Positions 1 to 6,031 of a DNA stretch of 6,433 nt are shown piece by piece. The stretch comes from Syntrophales bacterium (lineage in GTDB: Bacteria > Desulfobacterota > Syntrophia > Syntrophales > UBA8958), in the NCBI GenBank assembly GCA_023231165.1, contig JALNVY010000140.1, forward strand, positions 1-6,433, written 5' to 3'. The position numbers and the translations under genes were made by a program. Positions within the stretch are counted from its first letter, which is position 1. Every line of letters starts with the position of its first letter. The notes below the pieces were generated by a model. The model searched no databases, was not told where the DNA came from, and saw nothing but the letters and a program-made list of their open reading frames with translations.

Positions 1-405
1 ACCTATAAGAACCTCTATGCCCCGGACATGTCTCTGACCCTGGTCCTCTGGGCGACCTGGATCCACAATATCTTCTTCATGCTCTTTATCCTGGCCTTTG
101 TGGCCCATATCGGTGCGATCCTGCTGCAGCCGAATCGGCCTATGATCAGAGGGATTTTCATGGGAACCATCCGCCTCGATTATGCCCGAAACCGGCACCC
201 ACTCTGGATCAAGGAGTTGGAACCGGAGCCAGAGCTTGTGTTTGAAGTTAAAGTGGAGCCGGGGCCTGTGAAGGAAGCTAAAGAAGATGAAGTTAAAGAG
301 AAAATCGGGGAAGATCAGTCACCCCCGGTACCAGTCGTTTCTGATGCCGCTGGAAAGGAAGAAGCGCAGGCAGAACCTCCCGAAGAGCCAAAGAAGGAAC
401 TGTAA
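1..405 (+). CDS. Diheme cytochrome b subunit (formate dehydrogenase gamma / hydrogenase b-type), C-terminal part
   Basis: The frame is open from base 1, so the gene begins left of the window; the ATG at 28 is internal, leaving 134 visible codons. Residues about 13-43 of the fragment form one hydrophobic helix carrying His22 and His36, 14 residues apart. In E. coli FdnI the last helix carries two heme b ligands with the same spacing, and the following basic segment ending RHPLWIKEL matches the post-helix HHPLW-type segment of FdnI/HyaC-like subunits. By family, such subunits sit in the inner membrane and pass electrons between a periplasmic or cytoplasmic dehydrogenase and the quinone pool. 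The enzyme partner would be encoded upstream and is not visible. After residue 73 comes a tail of about 60 residues rich in Glu, Lys, Pro and Val, with no hydrophobic segment, which is not a usual part of this family. A strong terminator follows, so this is the last gene of its operon. The cytochrome b call is fairly sure; the exact complex is not. Confidence 0.72.
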   Translation, partial: TYKNLYAPDMSLTLVLWATWIHNIFFMLFILAFVAHIGAILLQPNRPMIRGIFMGTIRLDYARNRHPLWIKELEPEPELVFEVKVEPGPVKEAKEDEVKEKIGEDQSPPVPVVSDAAGKEEAQAEPPEEPKKEL

Positions 406-432
406 TCAAGAACCGGTTCGTTTCATAGAAGC

Positions 433-480
433 AAGAAGGGGCCGCAGCATGATTTGAATGCTGCGGCCCCTTCTTTTATT
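433..480 (+). terminator. Intrinsic terminator between convergent genes
   Basis: Bases 433-450 and 458-475 are perfect reverse complements (18 bp, GC-rich core GGGGCCGCAGC) around a 7-base loop at 451-457. They are followed on the plus strand by a T-rich run (TTATT after the TTCTT that closes the stem). It lies 27 bases after the cytochrome b stop codon. The minus-strand lipoprotein gene ends at 506, so the same hairpin may also stop leftward transcription. In that direction the bases after the stem (GCTTCTATG) make only a weak U-tract, so I call it mainly plus-strand. Confidence 0.9.
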
Positions 481-505
481 GCGAGTGAACGTCGGTGATG
501 AAATG

Positions 506-1621
506 TTACTCTATAAAAGCCGTCGCCCTTCTGTTTTCGTATCTCCCCTTGCTTGTTTTGTTCGGGGCGATGGGGTCTGTTTTGCCGAACCCCTTGATCC
601 GGATGCGAGATGCGTCAATGCCGTACTTCTTTACGAGCACTCTCTTGAAACTCTTCGCGCGTCGGTCGGAAAGGCCGAGGTTATACCTATCCGTACCGAT
701 GTAATCCGTATAGCCGTCGATTACGACCTTGGAGTCCGGGTTCTTGACAAGCACCGCCGCGAAATCTGCGATCGTCTTTTTAAAAGCCGTTTTGATTACT
801 GATTTATCGAAGTCGAAATGGATCGTTGCCGACATCCCTTTCACGGCAGATTGACCGGAGGCAGCAGCGGTTGCTTCTGCACTCATGGTAGCAATAACTC
901 CCCCTTTTCCAGGTCCGAGGAAGATTTTCTCCACAAAAGCGCCCATGGCGGTCGCAGTTCCCAATTCATCCGCGTTTACGCTTGCACCGCATCCGGCATC
1001 TTTCACGATCTCCTGGGCAATAATTTTCCCCTTGGGGGCATTCCCCACCTGGACAGGATAGATGCAAAGCCTGTTTCCATACTGCTCCTTCAGTTTAGCT
1101 ACCGCTGCCATGACGTTTTGGGGTCTCATATCGTCGAGATTTTTTATGTGCTCAAAATCGCTGATAATGATGATGGCTGAGTTGCCCGTAAATGTCGCCA
1201 TGTCATTGCCTGCCCTCAGAATCGCTTTTGCCATGGGAGTATTGCCGCTTCCCCATATGATACAATCCAGGGGCTTAAGAAAATCACCTTTGTCATAAGA
1301 TGCCATACCGTAATCAAGCTTGGTCTTATCGTTCCAGAAGGTTCTTAATCCTGCGTTCAGCTTGAGGTTGGGAATCGTTGCCGCCATCCTTTTGACAACA
1401 TCTTTCCCCAATTCCGTACGCGTCGTCCCGGCGTAAGGATCGTCCATGGAAGAAGACTTGTCGAAGAGGAGAACAAAATTATCTGCTTTTTGAATGAATT
1501 GACCCGCTACCAGCGGAGTGTTTAGATCATAAGGCTTGTAGACTATTTTTTGGGTTGCGCATCCCATAAATAAAACACATAGAAACATTACTGATAAAAT
1601 TATCGAGCTCTTTCTTCTCAT
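506..1621 (-). CDS. Outer-membrane lipoprotein with vWA domain and C-terminal OmpA domain
   Basis: The 371-residue protein opens with a lipoprotein signal peptide: MRRK, a hydrophobic stretch, then FMGC with the lipidated Cys at 21. Ala at +2 (no Asp) predicts sorting to the outer membrane. Residues about 47-235 form a von Willebrand A domain with a metal-binding site: D54-x-S56-x-S58 (DKSSS), T128 in GSGNTP, and the SDF motif at 154-156. An Ala/Ser-rich linker (about 247-260) leads to an OmpA-family peptidoglycan-binding domain (about 264-371). D306 and R321 there occupy the positions of the diaminopimelate-binding Asp and Arg of Acinetobacter OmpA. The expected role is a peptidoglycan-anchored periplasmic protein that binds a partner through the vWA face; no ligand can be named. 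The ATG is fixed by the signal peptide and by a good ribosome binding site, AAAGGGAAGG, at 1626-1635. The gene follows the channel gene by 59 bp on the same strand. Confidence 0.9.
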   Translation of the reverse strand: MRRKSSIILSVMFLCVLFMGCATQKIVYKPYDLNTPLVAGQFIQKADNFVLLFDKSSSMDDPYAGTTRTELGKDVVKRMAATIPNLKLNAGLRTFWNDKTKLDYGMASYDKGDFLKPLDCIIWGSGNTPMAKAILRAGNDMATFTGNSAIIIISDFEHIKNLDDMRPQNVMAAVAKLKEQYGNRLCIYPVQVGNAPKGKIIAQEIVKDAGCGASVNADELGTATAMGAFVEKIFLGPGKGGVIATMSAEATAAASGQSAVKGMSATIHFDFDKSVIKTAFKKTIADFAAVLVKNPDSKVVIDGYTDYIGTDRYNLGLSDRRAKSFKRVLVKKYGIDASRIRIKGFGKTDPIAPNKTSKGRYENRRATAFIE

Positions 1622-1680
1622 AATACCTTCCCTTTCTGATTTAATTTGTGCAAAACGGAAAATAATCGTTTGTATGTCAA

Positions 1681-2628
1681 TTACTTTTCCGCATTCCCCG
1701 TCCCAGTTTGGGTAACCCCGATTCTGGTTGCCGGCTTCCCCTCGGCGACATTACTGAAACTCCGCTGGGTATTATAAGCAAAAGTTACGTCGGCTTCCCT
1801 GGAAAACCTTTCCAGTATTTGCTCCGAAACTCTACTGGATGACGACCTCCGGGAAAGGGGATCGCAAAGATACACGGCGGTAAGTATCACGCCATTGTCA
1901 CCAATTGCTGCCAGCACTAGGGGCTCCAATCCCATATCGAGGATCATATATTTTTCCGACGCCTTACCCATGGTCTCTTTTGCTCTTCTGCCTCTATCTT
2001 CCCCCTCGGCGGTCACGATCTCTTCAAGGATGGTTCTGGCTTTTTTCCAGTCGCTCTCGAAGGTAACGCATACCTCAATGACGTTCCAGATGTATTCGAA
2101 TAAACCCTTGGTGAAATTGACCTGGGGCTCTGTAAATACGGTGCTATTCGAAATCTTTATAAGACGCCCCGTTCGCATGTCTTTGGAAACCCCGGCGGTG
2201 CCCGATTCCAAGAGGGTAAACTGAAAAATATCAATGTCGATGACATCCCCGGCATAGTTTCCGACCTGGACCCGGTCACCCGTTTCGAATGGTTTCCGGA
2301 CAAGAATAAACAACCAACCGGCAACGTTCGTGATGGGGTCCTTCAGGGCAATGGCGAGACCTGCCGAAAAGAGACCAATGAAAGTGCTTAGGGAATGAAA
2401 ACCGCGAAGCCAGACAAAGGCAAGGAGGAGGAAGAGAACAGATACGGAACAGTATGTAGCCGCTTTTCGCCAAAGAAAATCTTTCTGCTTTTCATGGGGG
2501 AACCGGAGAAATATTCTAACCAGCGTCCAGTGAAGGAATAAGAAAAAGACAAAGGCAAGCGCGGAATCAAAAAGCCTGTCGTGAACCCCCATGCTATCGA
2601 TATATGCAAGGATGTTTTTCATAGCCAC
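1681..2628 (-). CDS. MscS-family small-conductance mechanosensitive ion channel
   Basis: Up to 315 residues, close to the length of E. coli MscS (286). Three membrane segments fall at about 20-41, 56-74 and 78-111. The third is the pore helix with the family signature: a small-residue face (SAGLAIAL, 88-95), then KDPITN and WLFILVRKPFETGDRVQVG. The MscS beta domain follows (about 112-173, with G127-D-V and a GRLIKISNST strand), then the C-terminal alpha/beta domain (about 178-285, including VTFESDWKKA) and a polar tail. The protein should open under membrane tension in the inner membrane and release small solutes on hypo-osmotic shock. In the pore helix Ala replaces several of the glycines of E. 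coli MscS, and the PN that usually ends the beta domain is SN here. The start is uncertain: GTG at 2628 or ATG at 2622 (two codons later). Neither has a visible Shine-Dalgarno sequence, and the promoter element in front of them favours the ATG. Confidence 0.88.
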   Translation of the reverse strand: MAMKNILAYIDSMGVHDRLFDSALAFVFFLFLHWTLVRIFLRFPHEKQKDFLWRKAATYCSVSVLFLLLAFVWLRGFHSLSTFIGLFSAGLAIALKDPITNVAGWLFILVRKPFETGDRVQVGNYAGDVIDIDIFQFTLLESGTAGVSKDMRTGRLIKISNSTVFTEPQVNFTKGLFEYIWNVIEVCVTFESDWKKARTILEEIVTAEGEDRGRRAKETMGKASEKYMILDMGLEPLVLAAIGDNGVILTAVYLCDPLSRRSSSSRVSEQILERFSREADVTFAYNTQRSFSNVAEGKPATRIGVTQTGTGNAEK

Positions 2629-2637
2629 ATTATATCA
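2629..2637 (-). promoter_or_regulatory. Extended -10 promoter element in front of the MscS-type gene
   Basis: Read on the minus strand these nine bases are TGATATAAT, an exact match to the sigma70 extended -10 consensus TGnTATAAT. Bases 17 upstream of the hexamer (GATTTT) do not resemble a -35 box, which extended -10 promoters can do without. The element lies in the 37-bp gap between aspT and the channel gene. Six bases after the hexamer comes the ATG at 2622, so the usual -10 to +1 spacing puts the transcript start on, or within a base or two of, that ATG. The sequence match is seen directly; promoter activity is inferred. Confidence 0.45.
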
Positions 2638-2665
2638 ACATGCAACGCGATAAAATCATTCATGG

Positions 2666-4369
2666 TTAAAGCCTATGCATAATATTCACAATCAAGGAAC
2701 CCCATATGGTTAGCACCACGTTGGCGACGGCGTAGGGGGCCGCATAGCCGAGGACGGGCATGGAACTTTCGGCTTGCTCCTCAAGGGTAAGCAGGGCCGC
2801 TGTAAGGTTTCGCGATCCCGTGAGGGAGCCAAGCAGGAAAACGGGATTCAATTTCATAAATAGCTTGGCAAAGAGAAGACCGGCAAGAACGGGAATGATT
2901 GTAAGAATAACCCCGGCGATGAAGACCGATAATCCTGTAGTTTTCAGAGCCGCCAGCGCCTGACTGCCTGCACCCAGTCCAACGCAGGCAATGAAGAGGT
3001 TCAATCCGAGGTTCTGGAGAATCCAACGGCTTGCGGAGGGAATCTGTCCATAGGTCGGATGCAAAGTGCGCACCCAACCAAAAATAAGGCCGGAGACAAG
3101 GACACCGCCACCTACTCCCAGAGAGATCGGGATGCCGGCAATATTCACGACAAGGAGGCCTATGAGCGTGCCGAGCACTACTCCGCAACCTACGACAACC
3201 ATATCGGTTACGTCCGTCGCACGTTCCGCAAATCCGATCATTTGAACTGCCCGTTCCACGTCCTCTTTTCTCCCAATCAACTGAAGAATATCGCAGCGCT
3301 CGATTACGGTTTTGGGCAAAATCGGAACGGTATTGCTCTGACGCGTAATCTTGCGGAGAAAGAGGCCGTGCGCCTCATTCCTGTTCCCAAGTTCGGCAAT
3401 GGTTTTCCCGGCGATTTCCTTGTTCAGAACACAGACTTCCATAACTTCGCCAACAATATCCATCAGTCCTGCGATGTCCTGTTCCGGACCGACAAGTTCC
3501 GGCGCGGCAAGCATGCATTTTCGGGATGGGCTTCCAATAATGAGGATATCGCCTGATTGAACGGTCAGGTCAGTCTGAAGCGTTAGCGACTGCCTGTCTC
3601 TTTGCACAGCCTCAATAACGGTGCGCTGTGGGAAAAGTCCTTCGATAAAACTAACTGTCTTGTCGAATATTTTTTCGTTTTCTGCTCGGTATGCGCGTAG
3701 GCTCAATTGCTTCGACCAGGAAAACAGATCGGGGCTTTTGTCTAGGTCGTCCCCGCCGCCGGAATAGCTTTCTTCAAGTTTTTTAGCTTCCGTCTTCAGA
3801 TTTATCCCCATAATTCCGGGTAACAAAGTGAACATGAGAATTCCGCCGACGGTGCCGAAGATGTAAGTTATACCATATGCGATGGCTACATCTGTTTCCA
3901 AAGCGGTCTTGGTGGCCGCGGTAAGTCCGGGCAAATGATTGATGGCCCCTTCCGCGGTCCCGATTGCGGCCGATGTGGTCAATGCTCCGGCCAGAAGCCC
4001 CGCTGTCGTCCCCGGACTGAAGCCGAAAAATTTCCCAAGGGCAAGAGCTGTGATCAGAGCCGCCACCGCCACGACCAGGGCTATCCAGATATAGCTCAGC
4101 CCCTGTTTCTTCAATGCTCCAAAAAACTGCGGTCCGACGCTGTAGCCGATACAGAATGTAAACAGGGCAAAACTGACGGTTTTCAAAAGTCCGGGAACTT
4201 GCACCCCGGGGATTTGTCCCAGAACAAGGGCAACCAGCAGCACTGATGCAGTGGCCCCCAGACTAAATCCTTTAAATTTGAACTTGCCGATATAGTAACC
4301 GGCGCCGAGCGCCAGAAACAACAATATCTCTGTATTTTTAAGGCATATTTCCAAAATATCATTAAACAT
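2666..4369 (-). CDS. aspT: Aspartate:alanine antiporter, AspT/AAE family
   Basis: A 567-residue membrane protein with the layout of the aspartate:alanine exchanger family (TC 2.A.81). A hydrophobic N-terminal half (about 12-186) and C-terminal half (about 389-564) flank a hydrophilic cytoplasmic region of about 200 residues. That region carries two TrkA-C/RCK_C-like segments (about 225-285 and 305-380; for example SGDILIIGS at 272-280 and ERCDILQLIGR at 357-367). The two halves carry related Gly-Thr-Ser motifs, GALTTSAAIGTA (128-139) and GSLTGSRNLTAA (514-525), which suggests the internal duplication known in this family. In the best-studied member (Tetragenococcus AspT) the protein exchanges external aspartate for internal alanine and is electrogenic. 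The gene starts 12 bp after aspD, and this partnership makes aspartate/alanine the likely substrates; without it the call would be only an AspT/YidE-type transporter. It is somewhat longer than the roughly 540 residues of Tetragenococcus AspT, the extra probably in the Gly/Asp-rich stretch around 200-212. Confidence 0.9.
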   Translation of the reverse strand: MFNDILEICLKNTEILLFLALGAGYYIGKFKFKGFSLGATASVLLVALVLGQIPGVQVPGLLKTVSFALFTFCIGYSVGPQFFGALKKQGLSYIWIALVVAVAALITALALGKFFGFSPGTTAGLLAGALTTSAAIGTAEGAINHLPGLTAATKTALETDVAIAYGITYIFGTVGGILMFTLLPGIMGINLKTEAKKLEESYSGGGDDLDKSPDLFSWSKQLSLRAYRAENEKIFDKTVSFIEGLFPQRTVIEAVQRDRQSLTLQTDLTVQSGDILIIGSPSRKCMLAAPELVGPEQDIAGLMDIVGEVMEVCVLNKEIAGKTIAELGNRNEAHGLFLRKITRQSNTVPILPKTVIERCDILQLIGRKEDVERAVQMIGFAERATDVTDMVVVGCGVVLGTLIGLLVVNIAGIPISLGVGGGVLVSGLIFGWVRTLHPTYGQIPSASRWILQNLGLNLFIACVGLGAGSQALAALKTTGLSVFIAGVILTIIPVLAGLLFAKLFMKLNPVFLLGSLTGSRNLTAALLTLEEQAESSMPVLGYAAPYAVANVVLTIWGSLIVNIMHRL

Positions 4370-4381
4370 GAATTCCCCCCG
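4370..4381 (-). promoter_or_regulatory. aspD-aspT junction with ribosome binding site for aspT
   Basis: The whole spacer between the aspD TAA and the aspT ATG is 12 bases. It contains a run of six G followed by AA (minus strand; G run at 4375-4380), five bases before the ATG. No room exists for a promoter or terminator, so aspT must be translated from the aspD message, probably with translational coupling. Confidence 0.75.
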
Positions 4382-5977
4382 TTAATTGCCGGATTTCTTC
4401 CAGGTATCCTGATATTCAGCAAGCAGTTCGCTGATCGCCTTGCCGATTTTCACATAGTCTTCCTTGAAGAGGTTAGCAAGGGAGACGCGAACGGACATTT
4501 CCGGAGCGGCAAAGCCGCCGCCATCCATCAGCACCACGCCCTTTTTATCGGCAAGATTCCAAACGAAGTCAATCGGTTCGTAAGTTGATTTGAGCCACTT
4601 GGCAAAGTCTGTTCCAAATCGTTTTTCCGCAAGTTGCGGAATATCGATGGTCGTGTAATACATGGCGTAGCAGGGCAGTTCGGGCGCTTCTACGCCGAGG
4701 GACTTATAGAGAGCCTCGTAGCGTTCTCTCACCAAGTCCTGCGCCTCTTTCTTATAAAGGTGACTGTCCGAATCGAGGAGTTCCTGAAAGGAGAATAGCG
4801 CCATCATTATCTGCTGAGGCGTCGAGAGACCTGCGGTATGGTTCAGGGCAACCGCCCGGCTATCGGCAACCAAGCGGTCGATGAGCTTGATGCTGTCCGG
4901 ATTGGTGGAGATGGATTCATAGCGTTTGTGCATACCCCCGCGTTTATCCTCGGGAAGAGCCGCAATCAGCTTATCCATTACATTGTCTTGGTATATCCCA
5001 ATGACACCCAGCCTCCAGCCGGTAGCTCCGAAATATTTTGAGAATGAATAGACCAGAATGGTGTTTTGCGGGGCGATGGCTGCCAACGATTTGAATCCGT
5101 TAACGAATGTTCCATAAACATCATCTGTTAGTATGATGAGATCTTTTCTTGTGGTCTGAACCAGTTTTGCGATTTTGTCGAGAGATTCCTTCGCGACGCT
5201 CGTAGACGGCGGATTTGATGGATTGACGATGAAAAAGGCCTTCACGGAGGGGTCGTTAAGTTTATCGAGTTCCGAATCCGGATACTGCCAATTACTTTTT
5301 TCATCCATCTCGATGTCAACAACCATCAGTTCATAATCATTGAGGGTGGGAATATCGAGGTAAGGAGTGAAAATCGGTGTACCGATGGCGATTTTGTCTC
5401 CGGGATTGATGAGAAAATTCTCTTTCAGCGTGTTGAAGATATATGTCATAGCCGCGGTTCCGCCCTCGACCGCGAAAAGGTCCATGGTTCCTAACGGCGG
5501 CTGACAGTCGCACATTGTATTATCAAGATATGCGTGAACGATTTTTTCGCAGTTTATCAGCATGCGATCCGGCGTCGGATAGTGGTCGCCAAGTATGCCG
5601 TCAATCATCTCACCGACAAAGGAGTCTCCGTCAAGACCCAGATTCTCCGTCGCATACTTGTATGAATCGGCAAGGAACTGGGAGCCGAGCGATTCAGCGT
5701 GGATACGGCAGAAGTCGAGCAGACGTTCCCCCATGCCTTTTGATTCGGGAGCGCCGGCGATTCCAGGGCGGCTCATAACCCGATGGGCCTCTGCAAGGGC
5801 GAAGTTTCCAAGCAGGAAAAAGGCATATCTCGGGGTTGTCGCAACCCAGTTCGGGTTGCCCCTCCCCGCATTCAACATCATTCGTTCCCGATTCGAGCCG
5901 GCCATCTCAATCTGCTTGTCTTTCAGCTCAAACGGACTCAATCCTTCATAACGTTTCTCTTCGTCTCGGCTGTTCAT
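4382..5977 (-). CDS. aspD: Aspartate 4-decarboxylase (bifunctional aspartate aminotransferase), PLP-dependent
   Basis: Converts L-aspartate to L-alanine and CO2 (EC 4.1.1.12) in the cytoplasm; enzymes of this group also have weak aminotransferase activity. At 531 residues it is nearly the length of the Alcaligenes faecalis enzyme (about 533) and shares its landmark blocks from end to end: LSPFELKD near the N-terminus, MLNAGRGNPN (34-43), DLFAVEGGTAAM (166-177), VNPSNPPS (251-258), TDDVYGTF (284-291), YSFSKYFGATGWRLG (310-324) and NHTAGLSTPQQ (379-389). By position in the fold-type I aminotransferase core, K314 forms the PLP Schiff base, N255 and D285 hold the cofactor ring, Y288 sits beside it, R322 binds the phosphate and R497 the substrate alpha-carboxylate. 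All are present, so the enzyme should be active. The ATG has an excellent ribosome binding site. It lies directly upstream of aspT. An ordinary aspartate aminotransferase is unlikely, given the length and the AspD-specific blocks. Confidence 0.95.
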   Translation of the reverse strand: MNSRDEEKRYEGLSPFELKDKQIEMAGSNRERMMLNAGRGNPNWVATTPRYAFFLLGNFALAEAHRVMSRPGIAGAPESKGMGERLLDFCRIHAESLGSQFLADSYKYATENLGLDGDSFVGEMIDGILGDHYPTPDRMLINCEKIVHAYLDNTMCDCQPPLGTMDLFAVEGGTAAMTYIFNTLKENFLINPGDKIAIGTPIFTPYLDIPTLNDYELMVVDIEMDEKSNWQYPDSELDKLNDPSVKAFFIVNPSNPPSTSVAKESLDKIAKLVQTTRKDLIILTDDVYGTFVNGFKSLAAIAPQNTILVYSFSKYFGATGWRLGVIGIYQDNVMDKLIAALPEDKRGGMHKRYESISTNPDSIKLIDRLVADSRAVALNHTAGLSTPQQIMMALFSFQELLDSDSHLYKKEAQDLVRERYEALYKSLGVEAPELPCYAMYYTTIDIPQLAEKRFGTDFAKWLKSTYEPIDFVWNLADKKGVVLMDGGGFAAPEMSVRVSLANLFKEDYVKIGKAISELLAEYQDTWKKSGN

Positions 5978-5980
5978 TTT

Positions 5981-5988
5981 TTCCTCCC
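5981..5988 (-). promoter_or_regulatory. Ribosome binding site of aspD
   Basis: On the minus strand these bases read GGGAGGAA, nearly the full anti-16S sequence, three bases before the ATG at 5977. This fixes the aspD start and suggests efficient translation. The 54-bp gap that holds it (5978-6031) shows neither a clear terminator for the preceding gene nor a convincing promoter, so aspD may share a transcript with the gene to its right. Confidence 0.8.
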
Positions 5989-6031
5989 GGGTTAATGTCT
6001 AATTCCTTTCACACGGGCAAAGCCGTTGAGA

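Noticed and set aside
28..405. A complete 125-residue small membrane protein starting at the ATG at 28
   Set aside because: The frame is open back to base 1, no ribosome binding site precedes that ATG, and the helix with two heme His residues is the last helix of a larger cytochrome b.
458..1298. Several plus-strand open frames (458-802, 495-704, 818-1180, 1062-1298) opposite the lipoprotein gene
   Set aside because: They overlap the strongly supported minus-strand OmpA lipoprotein gene, the first begins inside the terminator hairpin, and none shows a ribosome binding site or family motif.
1640..1680. A perfect TTGACA (minus strand, 1680-1675) right after the MscS-type stop codon as a -35 box for the lipoprotein gene
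   Set aside because: At 15 to 18 bases downstream there is no acceptable -10 (the 17-base spacing gives CGTTTT), so the hexamer alone is not enough to call a promoter.
3059..3556. A 165-codon open frame on the plus strand inside aspT
   Set aside because: It is entirely antisense to well-supported aspT coding sequence, has a low-complexity polar translation with no recognisable motif, and fits a shadow of the aspT codon pattern.
5978..6031. A promoter or terminator in the gap before aspD
   Set aside because: The best -35/-10 pair is TTGCCC with CATTAA, too weak to call. The GGC-AAA-GCC inverted repeat there is only a few base pairs and lacks a U-tract.
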